Shown: one piece after another, positions 1 through 9,245 of the stretch
How positions within the stretch are numbered: position 1 is the first letter of the stretch
Layout of the letters: every line of letters begins with the position of its first letter
NCBI RefSeq assembly: GCF_004346925.1
Contig: NZ_CP031167.1
Coordinates: 4,112,001 to 4,176,000 of the forward strand
Length of the DNA stretch: 64,000 nucleotides
DNA from: Stenotrophomonas sp. ASS1
GTDB lineage: Bacteria > Pseudomonadota > Gammaproteobacteria > Xanthomonadales > Xanthomonadaceae
Direction of reading: 5' to 3'
Translations under genes and position numbers: made by a program
The notes under the pieces: model-generated
Told to the model about the DNA's origin: nothing
The model's input: only the letters and a program-made list of their open reading frames with translations
Database searches by the model: none

Positions 1-537
1 CATGATCTCCGCCGCCAGGGTCGGGTCGAGGTTGCCGGTCGGCTCATCGGCCACCAGCAGCTTGGGCTCACCGACAATGGCGCGGGCGATGCCGACGCGC
101 TGCTGCTCACCGGCCGACAGCTGCGAGGGCAGCGCCTTCTCGCGATGGCCCAGGCCCATCCGCTCGAGCACCGAGCGCACACGCTTGTTGATGTCGCTAC
201 GGCGGGTGCCGCGCAGGATCAGCGGCAGCGCCACGTTCTCGGCGATGGAGCGGTCCATCAGCAGGCGGTGGTCCTGGTAGACCGCCCCCACCGCGCGTCG
301 GTGGCGGGGCACGTCGCCACCGCGCACCTTCAGCAGGTTGCGCTCATCGAACACCACCGCGCCGCGGCTGGGCCGCTCGTCCAGGTGGATCAACTTGAGC
401 AGGGTGCTCTTGCCCGCACCGGAATGGCCGGTGACGAACAGCATCTCGCCCGGCGCGACCTCGAAGCTGACATCGGTCAGTGCCTCGTGGCCACCGGCGT
501 ACTGTTTGCTGACATTGTCGAAGCGCAGGACACTCAT
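1..537 (-). CDS. ftsE: cell-division ABC transporter ATP-binding protein FtsE (partial, C-terminus outside window)
   Basis: This is the N-terminal 179 codons of an ABC ATPase; the gene runs off the left edge. Translation from the ATG at 537 gives a Walker A (GHSGAGKST), Q-loop (YQDHRLL), a signature motif of the form [10 protein letters not shown] and Walker B (LLVADEPTG), in the usual order and spacing. The family pairs with the membrane protein FtsX and couples divisome assembly to peptidoglycan hydrolase activation at the septum. The short, MacB-like ATPase body and the sequence around the signature favour FtsE over LolD, though LolD is the main alternative. ftsX would be expected just to the left. 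It follows rhlB in the same direction, separated by a REP dimer. Confidence 0.85.
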   Translation of the reverse strand, partial: MSVLRFDNVSKQYAGGHEALTDVSFEVAPGEMLFVTGHSGAGKSTLLKLIHLDERPSRGAVVFDERNLLKVRGGDVPRHRRAVGAVYQDHRLLMDRSIAENVALPLILRGTRRSDINKRVRSVLERMGLGHREKALPSQLSAGEQQRVGIARAIVGEPKLLVADEPTGNLDPTLAAEIM

Positions 538-582
538 GCCCCGATTATGCAGGACCAGCGCGACGGATCGGTAGCGCCATCG

Positions 583-639
583 GTAGTGCCGGCCGCTGGC
601 CGGCAGCTTCGTGGGTTGCCGGCCAGCGGCCGGCACTAC
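583..639. repeat. SMAG/REP dimer, GTAGTGCCGGCC family
   Basis: Two inverted copies of a GTAG-headed palindrome (GTAGTGCCGGCCGCTGGCCG...) face each other across a short spacer. It fills the gap between rhlB and ftsE and would fold into a strong hairpin in either transcript. The same family recurs at 11043, 17296, 28010, 48227 and 53074. Confidence 0.9.
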
Positions 640-669
640 CCTGCCCCATGGGGCACCACCATCGGCCGA

Positions 670-2391
670 TCAGCTGCCCGACAGCATCCGGCGGATCTTG
701 CGGCCGATGCGGGTCAGGAACGAATCACCGGTATCGGCCGCGGTGCGCACCGGCTTGGCCACCACCTGCACCGGGGTGACCGGGCTGGCGCCATTGCCGG
801 CCGTGGCCTGCACGCCTTCGGCACCTTCGATCGGACGGCCGTGGCGACGACGACGACGCTTGCGCGGCTTGCGCTCGCCATCCACCGCACCTTCCGGCGC
901 ACCTTCGGCACGCGGCGGACGCGGCGGGCGCGGAGCCTGGGCGACAGCGGCTTCAGCACCTTCCACCGGAGCGGCCGCAGCCTGCTCGCCTTCCACGCGC
1001 GGCTTGCGCGGGCCACGCGAACGGCGCTCGCCGCTGCGCTCACCGTCGCGACGCTCACCGCGGCCACCGCTGGAGCGGCCACCACTGCGGCCACCGCCAC
1101 GACGCTCTTCCTCGGCGGCGCGGGCTTCGCGCGCTTCCCGGAAGATCTGGCCAACGCTCTCGTTCTCTTCGCCGTCCTCGCCTGCGGCCGGGGCCGGGCG
1201 TTCCGGGCGCGGCAGCGCGGTCAGCAGCTCCTTGGTGACCGGCTCGGACGGAATCTTCTGCTCGATGTAGGCCTCGATGTCCGGCAGGCTCATCGCATAG
1301 CGTTCGCAGGCGAAGCTGATCGCATCGCCTTCCTCGCCCAGGCGGGCGGTACGGCCGATGCGGTGCACGTAGTCTTCGGCGTCGAACGGCAGGTCGTAGT
1401 TGTAGACGTACTTGATGCCGTCGATGTGCAGGCCGCGCGCGGCCACGTCGGTGGCCACCAGGATTTCCAGCTGGCCCTTCTGGAAGCGGTTGAGCAGGCT
1501 CTCACGCTTCTTCTGCGGCACGTCGCCGGACAGCACGCCGACGCGGTAACCGGCCTTTTCCAGCGAACGGGCGACGCGCTCGACGAACACCTTGGTGTTG
1601 ACGAACACCATGGTGCGGGCGCCTTCGCTGCGCGACAGCAGGCCCAGCAGCAGCGGGATCTTCTCTTCGTCGGCCGGGAAGTACAGCTTCTGGCGCACGC
1701 GTGCGGCAGTGACCGTCTCGGCTTCGACCACCAGCTTCTGCGGCTCGTTCATGTGCTCGTAGGCCAGCTCCAGCACGCGGTGGCTGAGGGTGGCGCTGAA
1801 CAGCAGGGTCTGGCGGGTGGTGCGCTCCGGCATGCGGCGCAGCAGGAAGCGGATGTCCTTGATGAAGCCGAGGTCGAACATGCGGTCGGCTTCGTCCAGC
1901 ACGCAGATCTCGCAGGCATGCAGCGAAACCACCTTGTGCTGCTTCACGTAATCGATCAGGCGGCCCGGGGTGGCGATGATCACGTCCACGCCCTGCTGCA
2001 GGATCTCGCGCTGCTTGTCGTAGTCGACACCGCCATAGACCAGCGCGAAGCGCAGGCCCAGGTCGGAACCGAACTTCACCGCGTCCTTGTGGATCTGGAT
2101 GGCCAGTTCGCGGGTCGGGGCGAGGATCAGCGCGCGCGGGTCTTCCGGCTTGCGGTCGGCCAGCGCCGGCTTGCTCAGCAGGCGGTTCACGACCGCGACC
2201 AGGAAGGCCAGGGTCTTGCCGGTGCCGGTCTGGGCCTGGCCGGCAACATCACCGCCGGCCAGCGCGACCGGCAGGGTCAGCGCCTGGATCGGGGTGCAGC
2301 GGGTGAATCCGGCTCCTTCAAGGCCGGCCTGCAGGGCCGGATGCAGCTCGAAGGAGGAGAAGGTCAAATCGGTCAGCGGTTTGTCGCTCAT
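670..2391 (-). CDS. rhlB: ATP-dependent DEAD-box RNA helicase RhlB
   Basis: A 573-residue DEAD-box helicase. The conserved core shows the Q motif near residue 34 (TPIQ), Walker A AQTGTGKT at about 53-60, PTRELA, the DEAD box (VLDEAD), SAT, and the C-terminal HRIGRTAR motif. Beyond about residue 420 the protein becomes a long arginine- and glycine-rich tail with basic clusters, typical of xanthomonad RhlB and likely to bind RNA. RhlB unwinds structured RNA and in enterobacteria works with RNase E. Its divergent position next to trxA and rho matches the classic rhlB/trxA/rho neighbourhood, which supports RhlB over RhlE despite the tail. Confidence 0.9.
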   Translation of the reverse strand: MSDKPLTDLTFSSFELHPALQAGLEGAGFTRCTPIQALTLPVALAGGDVAGQAQTGTGKTLAFLVAVVNRLLSKPALADRKPEDPRALILAPTRELAIQIHKDAVKFGSDLGLRFALVYGGVDYDKQREILQQGVDVIIATPGRLIDYVKQHKVVSLHACEICVLDEADRMFDLGFIKDIRFLLRRMPERTTRQTLLFSATLSHRVLELAYEHMNEPQKLVVEAETVTAARVRQKLYFPADEEKIPLLLGLLSRSEGARTMVFVNTKVFVERVARSLEKAGYRVGVLSGDVPQKKRESLLNRFQKGQLEILVATDVAARGLHIDGIKYVYNYDLPFDAEDYVHRIGRTARLGEEGDAISFACERYAMSLPDIEAYIEQKIPSEPVTKELLTALPRPERPAPAAGEDGEENESVGQIFREAREARAAEEERRGGGRSGGRSSGGRGERRDGERSGERRSRGPRKPRVEGEQAAAAPVEGAEAAVAQAPRPPRPPRAEGAPEGAVDGERKPRKRRRRRHGRPIEGAEGVQATAGNGASPVTPVQVVAKPVRTAADTGDSFLTRIGRKIRRMLSGS

Positions 2392-2902
2392 GAGTCCGTC
2401 TTGGTATGGCCGCCGGCCCGTAAGGCGGCTGGCACTTCATCGTCTAGGGGCACCGTCGCAAACTGCGGCCCCTGCGGCGGGTTGGCAGGCTGGGACCACC
2501 GGGTCCGCGCGCCGCACAATGCCCCAGTTTAACGCACTCGGGCGGGCAAACCGGAATGAGCCGTCTCAAAGATACGAGAGACGCTCGACCTTCACCCAGC
2601 AACACCGGACTTGAACGGTCCTTGCAGAGGCGCTGGTGTCGCCCACTGCCAGCCCCATGTACAGGAAGACAGTGAAATCCGACACATACCGGCCATCGAA
2701 GCGATCACGATACGCTGGGTTCCAGCCGGCGCCTGTCCGTGCCCTGCGATAGGGGTACACTGCCGGCCGTGAGCGTCCAGGCATCCCGCCGAACGCACCG
2801 CGGCAGTGCGCCGCGAGGCAACGACGAGGGTCGCGCCACCGGGCATGGCCCAGTTCACCCACCTCCGGCATGACCGGGTGCAATCCAAGACGAGAAACCA
2901 AG
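2392..2902. other. 511-bp intergenic region between divergent rhlB and trxA
   Basis: This gap must hold the promoters of rhlB (leftward) and trxA (rightward). Open frames here are short and lack family features. I see no REP palindrome, RNA gene or convincing -35/-10 pair that I would assign. Confidence 0.5.
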
Positions 2903-3232
2903 ATGAGCGACAAGGTTGTACATGTCGGCGACGCCGACTTTGATAGCGCAGTGCTGAATTCCAAGGAACCGGTGCTGGTCGATTTCTGGGCCGAGTGGTG
3001 TGGCCCGTGCAAGATGATCGCCCCGGCGCTGGACGAGCTGGCCGATGCCTACCAGGGCCGCGCCAAGATCGCCAAGGTCAACGTCGACCACAACCGTGCG
3101 CTGGCCGCCAAGTACCACGTGCGTTCGATTCCGTACCTGGTCGTGTTCAAGGATGGCGAGAAGGTCGCCGAGCAGATCGGTGCGGTGGGCAAGGCCCAGC
3201 TGGCCGGCCTGCTGGACAAGGCCCTGGCCTGA
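2903..3232 (+). CDS. trxA: thioredoxin 1
   Basis: A 109-residue thioredoxin, the usual family length. The redox site WCGPC places the active cysteines at 33 and 36, and the cis-proline is in RSIPYL at residue 77. It reduces disulfides in cytoplasmic proteins such as ribonucleotide reductase using electrons from thioredoxin reductase. The ATG at 2903 is preceded by a purine-rich GAGAA stretch; an in-frame upstream extension is possible but would add residues absent from the family. rho follows in the same direction after 229 bp. Confidence 0.97.
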   Translation: MSDKVVHVGDADFDSAVLNSKEPVLVDFWAEWCGPCKMIAPALDELADAYQGRAKIAKVNVDHNRALAAKYHVRSIPYLVVFKDGEKVAEQIGAVGKAQLAGLLDKALA

Positions 3233-3246
3233 TCCTGCTGTTCCCC

Positions 3247-3269
3247 GGCAGCCGTCGACCACGGCTGCC
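3247..3269 (+). terminator. hairpin downstream of trxA
   Basis: The inverted repeat GGCAGCCGT/ACGGCTGCC begins 15 bp after the trxA stop. It has no following T-run, so it may be a transcript-end stabiliser or a factor-dependent stop rather than a classical intrinsic terminator. Confidence 0.4.
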
Positions 3270-3461
3270 GGTGGGGCGCCCCGCGCCCATGATGAATGCT
3301 GTTCCCGGTGACCCTTGCATGGCGCCGCGGGCCGATGATAGTGTCGGCATATCCGGCCGCGTTCGCGTGCCGCACCCTCTGGACGCAGTTTCTTCCAGAC
3401 CCATTCCCAACGTTCGCCGCCCCAGCCGGGCGCTCGCACCTTCAAGCGAGGAATAACGCTC

Positions 3462-5231
3462 TTGTCCGATAACACTTCCGAAACCGGCAGCGCCGATGCG
3501 CCCGCCGAAAAGCGCGTGCGCAAGCCCCGCGTGAGCAAGGCCGCCGCTCCGGCAGCCGCCGAAACCAGCGCCGCTCCGGCGCAGCCGACCCTGCCGCTGG
3601 CCGCCGCGCCCGAAGCGCCGGCACCGGCCGCCGCCGCCCCCGCACCGAGCGCGCCCGCCGCCGAGGCCCCTGCCAGCAGTGGCGGCGGCGAAGGTGGTGA
3701 GGGTCGCGAATCCGGCCAGCCGCGCCAGCAGAACCACCAGGGGGGCGGCCAGAACCAGGGCCAGAACCCGTACAACCAGAACGGCCAGCAGGGCCAGCAG
3801 GGCCAGCAGGGCCAGGGGCAAGGTCAGGGCAACCGCCGCGACCGCTTCCGCAACCGCCGCGACCGTGACCGCAACAACCGCTTCCGCGACGATGGCCTGC
3901 CCAACGACGGCGGCGAGCAGCAGCCGTTCGTGCCGCGCCCGCACGCCAACGTGCCCGAGGGCTTCCCGGTCTACTCGCTGAGCGACCTCAAGCGGATGCC
4001 GGCACAGAAGCTGCTGGAAATCGCCGAGCAGCTGCAGATCTCCGAAGGCGTGGCACGCGCCCGCAAGCAGGATGTGATCTTCGCCCTGCTGAAGGTACTG
4101 ACCCGCCACGGTGACGGCGTCGCCGCCGACGGCGTGCTGGAAATCCTGCCGGACGGCTTCGGCTTCCTGCGCGCGGCCGAAGCCAGCTACCTGGCCGGCC
4201 CGGACGATACCTACATCTCGCCCAGCCAGATCCGCCGCTTCAACCTGCGCACCGGCGACCATATCTCCGGCCGCATCCGCTTCCCGAAGGACGGCGAGCG
4301 CTACTTCGCGCTGAACATCGTCGACACCATCAACGGCGAGCCGATCGAAGCGTCGAAGAACAAGGTGCTGTTCGAGAACCTGACCGCCCTGTTCCCGCGC
4401 CGCCGCTTCACCCTGGAGCGCGGCAACGGTTCGTCGGAAGACATCACCGGCCGCATCCTCGACCTGATGGCGCCGCAGGGCAAGGGCCAGCGCTCGCTCA
4501 TCGTGTCGCAGCCGAAGGCCGGCAAGACGATGATGATGCAGCAGGTCGCCACCGCCATCACCACCAACCACCCGGACGTGCACCTGATCGTGCTGCTGAT
4601 CGACGAGCGCCCGGAAGAAGTGACCGAAATGCAGCGCACCGTGCGCGGCGAGGTCATCAGCTCGACCTTCGACGAACCGGCCGCGCGCCACGTGCAGGTG
4701 GCCGAAATGGTCATCGAGCGCGCCAAGCGCCTGGTCGAGCACAAGAAGGACGTGGTCATCCTGCTCGACTCGATCACCCGCCTGGCCCGTGCCTACAACA
4801 ACGTGGTGCCGAGCTCGGGCAAGGTGCTGACCGGTGGTGTGGACGCCAACGCCCTGCATCGCCCGAAGCGCTTCTTCGGTGCCGCGCGCAACGTGGAAGA
4901 AGGCGGCAGCCTGACCATCATCGCCACCGCACTGGTCGACACCGGTTCGAAGATGGACGAGGTGATCTACGAAGAGTTCAAGGGCACCGGCAACAGCGAA
5001 GTGCACCTGAGCCGCCGCATCGCTGAAAAGCGTGTGTTCCCGGCCATCGACATCAACCGTTCCGGCACCCGCCGCGAAGACCTGCTGATCGAACCGGAGC
5101 TGCTGCAGAAGATCTGGATCCTGCGCAAGCTGCTGCATCCGATGGATGAAATGGCCGCGATGGAGTTCCTGCTGGACAAGATGAAGAACACCAAGTCCAA
5201 CGACGAGTTCTTCGGTTCGATGAAGCGCTAG
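3462..5231 (+). CDS. rho: transcription termination factor Rho with long low-complexity N-terminus
   Basis: Rho hexamers bind C-rich nascent RNA and use ATP to dislodge RNA polymerase. The protein has 589 residues against about 419 in E. coli. Residues 1-165 are disordered: an Ala/Pro-rich part, then Gln/Gly/Asn repeats (about 86-124), then an Arg/Asp/Asn-rich stretch. The Rho N-terminal helical domain starts near 172 (YSLSDLKRM), the cold-shock-like RNA-binding domain covers about 222-290 ([11 protein letters not shown]), and the ATPase has Walker A QPKAGKT at 350-356 and Walker [11 protein letters not shown]. The start is a TTG at 3462 with an AGGAA ribosome-binding site upstream; no ATG lies nearby in frame. 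Confidence 0.95.
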   Translation: MSDNTSETGSADAPAEKRVRKPRVSKAAAPAAAETSAAPAQPTLPLAAAPEAPAPAAAAPAPSAPAAEAPASSGGGEGGEGRESGQPRQQNHQGGGQNQGQNPYNQNGQQGQQGQQGQGQGQGNRRDRFRNRRDRDRNNRFRDDGLPNDGGEQQPFVPRPHANVPEGFPVYSLSDLKRMPAQKLLEIAEQLQISEGVARARKQDVIFALLKVLTRHGDGVAADGVLEILPDGFGFLRAAEASYLAGPDDTYISPSQIRRFNLRTGDHISGRIRFPKDGERYFALNIVDTINGEPIEASKNKVLFENLTALFPRRRFTLERGNGSSEDITGRILDLMAPQGKGQRSLIVSQPKAGKTMMMQQVATAITTNHPDVHLIVLLIDERPEEVTEMQRTVRGEVISSTFDEPAARHVQVAEMVIERAKRLVEHKKDVVILLDSITRLARAYNNVVPSSGKVLTGGVDANALHRPKRFFGAARNVEEGGSLTIIATALVDTGSKMDEVIYEEFKGTGNSEVHLSRRIAEKRVFPAIDINRSGTRREDLLIEPELLQKIWILRKLLHPMDEMAAMEFLLDKMKNTKSNDEFFGSMKR

Positions 5232-5235
5232 GAAG

Positions 5236-5262
5236 AAAGCCCCGCACTGCGGGGCTTTTTTC
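5236..5262 (+). terminator. intrinsic terminator of rho
   Basis: GCCCCGC/GCGGGGC stem directly followed by TTTTTT, starting five bases after the rho stop codon. Confidence 0.92.
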
Positions 5263-5279
5263 TGCGTCCGGGACACTTC

Positions 5280-5302
5280 ATCCGCGCGCGGCGTGGATCT
5301 AC
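5280..5302. repeat. degenerate GTAGATCCACGCC-family REP
   Basis: A 23-bp palindrome ending GCGTGGATCTAC that differs from the consensus ATCCACGCATGGCGTGGATCTAC-type unit at a few positions. It lies just beyond the rho terminator and overlaps the last bases of the leftward hypothetical gene, so it supplies part of that gene's 3' end. Confidence 0.6.
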
Positions 5303-6366
5303 CGACAGACCTCGCGGGGATCCAGGCCGAGGTCACGGCAGATACGGTCGTGCGCCAGGCCGGCACAGCGCAACGTGCCACCCAGCATTTCGCTGAGGAT
5401 GCCGCTGCCGCGATAGGCCAGGTAGCACCACGGTTCCACCGGCACCTGCCCTCCCTGCGCCCTCATCACCAGGCGCGCCTCTTCCCAGGCGCCGGCAAAG
5501 TAGAGGGCCAGGGCGAATTCGGCACGAAGACGGCGTTGGCGCGAGGACGTGCAGGCGGCCAACGCCGGCTCCAGCCCCGCGGGTTCCACATCCAGCCAGT
5601 CCAGCAGCGCGGTGCGCACCAGATCGGCCAGGCCAGGCACGTTGGCTGCGCGTACCACCCCGACGATCTCCAGCGGAGCATTGCACTCGTCCATCCACGG
5701 GTGGGTCCACTCCACAACATGCGAGGCGATCGCCGCATGGGCATCGCGGCCACGCGGCGCGTGTTCGCCGATCCAGTGCAGGTACGCCCACATCTCCTCG
5801 TCGCTGCCGCTCCACTTTTCCATGCTGGCCTTGGCCATCATGTAGACCGAAGGCGCATGGAACGGCGCCAGCGCCATCACCTGCGCAAATCGGTCGCTGC
5901 GTGCGTCACGCTCGATACCGCATACCACGTCACAGTGCAGCAGGCCGTAGATCGCCAGTGGTGGTGCATCCGCACGGTCGGCCAGTTCCCGGAACAGCCG
6001 CTGCGCGGCCTGGAACTTCAGCGGGAAGGCGCGCTTGCGTGCTTCGGGAATGTCATGGAAATAGGTTTCGCCACGCAGGCGCCAGCCTTCGCCGAGTTCG
6101 GCGAAGGCAAGCAGCAGCGCGGCATCGGTGGAATCAGGCTCGCTGGCACGCCACTGTGCAGCCAGCGCCGGTGCCTCCACCTGCTTGCCAACATAGGCAT
6201 AGAAGTCCACCTGATCGCCTTCGTGGACATCCGCCATCTGCGCCGAGGCCTGCGGATACGCACGGTGCCGCACAAGTTCCAGCAGCGCACGCGCTTCGCT
6301 GACGAATGAAACATCGATGGTGGAGGCGAACGGCTGCAGCCTGACGTTCTGGAGCAAACGGCGCAT
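5299..6366 (-). CDS. hypothetical helical protein (possibly DUF4034-like)
   Basis: A protein of about 355 residues that I do not recognise with certainty. It is soluble, without signal peptide or membrane span, rich in Trp, Ala and Leu, and reads as successive helical pairs (for example the stretches around MEKWSGSDEEMW and VVEWTHPWMDE), which resembles TPR-like or DUF4034 proteins. The start ATG at 6366 has an AAGGA site five bases upstream; another ATG two codons earlier overlaps that site and is less likely. The C-terminus runs into a degenerate REP. It stands alone, leftward and convergent with rho. Confidence 0.7.
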   Translation of the reverse strand: MRRLLQNVRLQPFASTIDVSFVSEARALLELVRHRAYPQASAQMADVHEGDQVDFYAYVGKQVEAPALAAQWRASEPDSTDAALLLAFAELGEGWRLRGETYFHDIPEARKRAFPLKFQAAQRLFRELADRADAPPLAIYGLLHCDVVCGIERDARSDRFAQVMALAPFHAPSVYMMAKASMEKWSGSDEEMWAYLHWIGEHAPRGRDAHAAIASHVVEWTHPWMDECNAPLEIVGVVRAANVPGLADLVRTALLDWLDVEPAGLEPALAACTSSRQRRLRAEFALALYFAGAWEEARLVMRAQGGQVPVEPWCYLAYRGSGILSEMLGGTLRCAGLAHDRICRDLGLDPREVCR

Positions 6367-6426
6367 GATCATCCTTGTTTGTGGGCCCGCGCTGCTTGCC
6401 AAGCGTCGGCGCGGGCGGATTCGCCG

Positions 6427-6633
6427 ATGAACGCGCTGGCACCGTGGGTTGCCTGGCTGCGTAATCTGCCAGAAGCGCAGCACGCGCGATGGCGCGCGAT
6501 GCTCAATCACGACGTGTTCGACGTCGATTTTCCGACCCGTGCCGACATTCCGTCCGAGCAGCAGGCACGCTGGCCCAGCAGCAGGCCGGACCGCTGCGCG
6601 CTTCACCCGCTGCAACCCGGTTTGTGGCGATAA
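6427..6633 (+). pseudogene. possible small ORF or gene remnant
   Basis: An open frame of 68 codons (starts MNALAPWVAWLRNLPEA) with codon use roughly like its neighbours: mostly G/C in third position. It has no clear ribosome-binding site and I find no family signature. It might be the surviving N-terminus of a decayed gene or chance coding-like sequence in the 5' region shared by the leftward hypothetical gene and the diguanylate cyclase. Confidence 0.25.
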
Positions 6634-6684
6634 TGCAGCCCCGCACCCGCCCGCGCTGCGCACCCTCCTCCCACGTTGCTCCGC

Positions 6685-8259
6685 ATGCGCCTGATTTCGC
6701 CCCGCCTCAACCTGGGCAAGCTGATCCTCGCCCTGGCCCTGCTCAGCGCCATCATCGCGCTGGCCAACACCCTGCTGGCCAGCTACCGGGTGCAGCGCGA
6801 CCAGCTGGTCGGCAATACCCTGGAAGCCAACCGCGTCTACGCCACCAAGCTGGCCGAGACCACCCAGAACTTCCTGCTGGCCGCGCAGCAGCAGCTGGCC
6901 TATGCCGCGACCCGCCTGGGCGAGGACGACCTTGATCCGAAGCAGGCCCAGGATGAAGCCAGCCGCCTGCAGCTGCAGTCCAGCAGCTTCAACTCCTCAC
7001 TGGTGGTGGACGCCGACGGCCTGGTGATCGCCACCTCGCCGCAGACCCTGCAGCTGCAGGGTGAGGTGCTGCACAGTGTCGGCAACAATGCGGCACTGGC
7101 GGCGCGCCAGCCGATGATCAGCGATCCCTACCAATCGGCCACCGGCAAGCTGCTAGTGTCGCTGTCGCACCCGATCTTCGACCGCCAGGGCCGCTATCGC
7201 GGCTATGTCAGCGGCACCCTGTACCTGCGCCAGCGCAGTGCACTGCACACGCTGCTGGGCAAGCACTACTACCGCGACGGTTCCTACCTGTACGTGGTGG
7301 ACCGCAATGGCCGCCTGCTGTACCACGCCGATGGCAAGCGGGTGGGTGACTACGTGGTCGGCAACCCGGCGGTGAAGGCCGTGGTGCGCGGAGAACGGGG
7401 CGCACAGCAGGTACGCAACAACCGCGGCGTGTCGATGCTGGCCGGCTATGCACCGGTGGCGGCCACCGGCTGGGGCATCATCGCGCAGCGCCCGACCGAG
7501 GCCACCCTGCAGCCGCTGTCGCGGTTGATGACCGCAGTGATCTGGAATGCGATTCCACTCGGCCTGCTGTCGCTGCTGGTCACCTGGTGGTTCGCGCGCC
7601 GCATTTCGATGCCGCTGTGGCAGCTGGCGCGCAACGTGCAGGGCGGCGAGGACACCGGCAACGCGATCAACCACGTCAGCGGCATCCGCGCCTGGTACTT
7701 CGAGGTCGCCCAGCTCAAACAGGCGGTGCTGCACAGCTTCAATGCGCTGCAGGATCGTATCGGCACGCTCAACCGTGCCAGCCGCACCGACCCGCTGACC
7801 GGCCTGCTCAACCGCCGCGGGCTGCAGCAGGCGCTGGATGCGCTGCAGGTGCAGGGCATTCCGTTCGCGATCCTGGCGCTGGACATCGATCGCTTCAAGT
7901 CGATCAACGACAGTTACGGGCATGACGTCGGCGACAACGCCATCGTCCACATCGCCGACCAGATGCGCCGCTACTCGCGCGACAGCGACATCCTCTGCCG
8001 CGCCGGCGGCGAGGAATTCCTGCTGCTGCTGCCGGGCATCAGTACTGAATCGGCCCGCCAGGCCGGTGAACGCCTGCGCCAGCACATCGCCGACCATCCG
8101 TTCGAACCGGTCGGCACCATCACCGTATCGCTGGGCGTGGCCCACTTCCCCAGCTTCCATGTCGACGCAGAACAGGCGCTGCGGCTGGCCGACAAGGCGC
8201 TGTACATGGCCAAGGAACAGGGCCGCAACCGGGTGGTGGTCTACCCGTACGCGGACTGA
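6685..8259 (+). CDS. membrane diguanylate cyclase with periplasmic Cache sensor domain
   Basis: A 524-residue c-di-GMP synthase. One membrane span lies at about 12-33, a periplasmic dCache-like sensor at about 37-278 (short motifs VVDADG and VVDRNGRLLYH match the two PAS-like lobes), a second span at about 281-303, and a GGDEF domain from about 360. The active-site loop is GGEEF at 441-445, which is catalytically competent, and the inhibitory I-site RDSD sits exactly five residues before it at 432-435, so product feedback is expected. The ATG at 6685 is preferred to the TTG three codons earlier. It probably converts a periplasmic small-molecule signal into c-di-GMP. Confidence 0.92.
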   Translation: MRLISPRLNLGKLILALALLSAIIALANTLLASYRVQRDQLVGNTLEANRVYATKLAETTQNFLLAAQQQLAYAATRLGEDDLDPKQAQDEASRLQLQSSSFNSSLVVDADGLVIATSPQTLQLQGEVLHSVGNNAALAARQPMISDPYQSATGKLLVSLSHPIFDRQGRYRGYVSGTLYLRQRSALHTLLGKHYYRDGSYLYVVDRNGRLLYHADGKRVGDYVVGNPAVKAVVRGERGAQQVRNNRGVSMLAGYAPVAATGWGIIAQRPTEATLQPLSRLMTAVIWNAIPLGLLSLLVTWWFARRISMPLWQLARNVQGGEDTGNAINHVSGIRAWYFEVAQLKQAVLHSFNALQDRIGTLNRASRTDPLTGLLNRRGLQQALDALQVQGIPFAILALDIDRFKSINDSYGHDVGDNAIVHIADQMRRYSRDSDILCRAGGEEFLLLLPGISTESARQAGERLRQHIADHPFEPVGTITVSLGVAHFPSFHVDAEQALRLADKALYMAKEQGRNRVVVYPYAD

Positions 8260-8293
8260 CGCGGAGCCGGGCTGCCCGGCTCCGCAGCGGGTC

Positions 8294-9184
8294 TCAGCCC
8301 TGCGCCAGCGGGGTCAGCAGGCGCAGGCCGCGCTTGGCGCCGTCCACCATGTAGACGCCGCCTTCCGGCAGCAGATCGCTGCCGACCTGCTCGACCGGGT
8401 CCGCCTCGCGCCACGGGACGGTCTGCCGCGGCCCCGGAATGAAGGCGCGCCAGCGGCCATAGCGTTCCGCCACTGCATTGGGATCGTTGTTCAGGGCGAA
8501 GTTCACCGGGATGCGAACCGTCCAGCTGTCCCGGGTGCTGTCCTCGCCGGTGGTCGGCGGCTTGAAGGTCCACGTGCGGGCGGTGCTGACACTGGCTCTG
8601 GCCAGGATGTCACGCATCTTGGCCAGGGTCCGCTCAGGTGCGACCACGGCCATGTTCACCTGCTCGGCGGCCACATCGGCCACTGTTCCGTCACGGGCCA
8701 CCTTGACCAACAGCAGCACCTCACCCTGGCCACCGTTACGGTAGGCCGCTTCCGGGTAGCGCGGCGGCGTCATGTGCAGCTGGGTCACCGAATCGGTAGC
8801 CTTCGGATCGTACTCGCTGAAGTCGACACTGGTCATGCTGATTTCATAACCGCCATCGGCCGCAGCCTTGCCGCGCAGGCGAACGCGCAAAGGGGCCCGC
8901 GTGGCCACCGCCTGGCCATCGCGCAGCGTGGGCTCGAAGCGCCAGCCACCGATGGTGCCTTCCACGAAGGAGGCGATGCTCGGGGCCACCATGGCTTTCT
9001 GGTCCAGCACCAGCGAACGGACCGCGCCCTCCGGCGTGACCTCGATATGACCGGACAGCACCATGCTCATTTCCGCAGTCGCACGTACAGCACGTGCGGT
9101 CTGCGCAGTTGCATCGCCTGCAAGCAGGGGGGCGCCGGCACCTACGGCCAGCGCGAGGGCGAGAAACAGTGGGGAACGCATCAT
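8294..9184 (-). CDS. periplasmic protein with TonB C-terminal-like domain
   Basis: A 296-residue exported protein with an N-terminal signal peptide (MMRSPLFLALALAVGAG, likely cut after an Ala near residue 27). The middle-to-C-terminal part contains PPRYPEAAYRNGGQGEVLLLVKVARDGTV in sequence order, the hallmark P-x-YP and G-x-V/L-x-L-x-V-x-x-D-G pattern of TonB carboxy-terminal domains. There is no proline-rich spanning rod or N-terminal anchor typical of a full TonB, so energy transduction is doubtful; a periplasmic adaptor role is an inference. The ATG at 9184 has an AAGGA site seven bases upstream. It is the first gene downstream of aceK in the same direction. Confidence 0.75.
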   Translation of the reverse strand: MMRSPLFLALALAVGAGAPLLAGDATAQTARAVRATAEMSMVLSGHIEVTPEGAVRSLVLDQKAMVAPSIASFVEGTIGGWRFEPTLRDGQAVATRAPLRVRLRGKAAADGGYEISMTSVDFSEYDPKATDSVTQLHMTPPRYPEAAYRNGGQGEVLLLVKVARDGTVADVAAEQVNMAVVAPERTLAKMRDILARASVSTARTWTFKPPTTGEDSTRDSWTVRIPVNFALNNDPNAVAERYGRWRAFIPGPRQTVPWREADPVEQVGSDLLPEGGVYMVDGAKRGLRLLTPLAQG

Positions 9185-9245
9185 TGCCGGATCCTTGGTG
9201 ATGAACGGCGAGCCTATCCCAGTCCCAGCCGCGATGACAGCCGGT

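Noticed and set aside
2566..3012. A minus-strand small gene between rhlB and trxA
   Set aside because: The frame overlaps the start of trxA and shows no family motif or ribosome-binding site.
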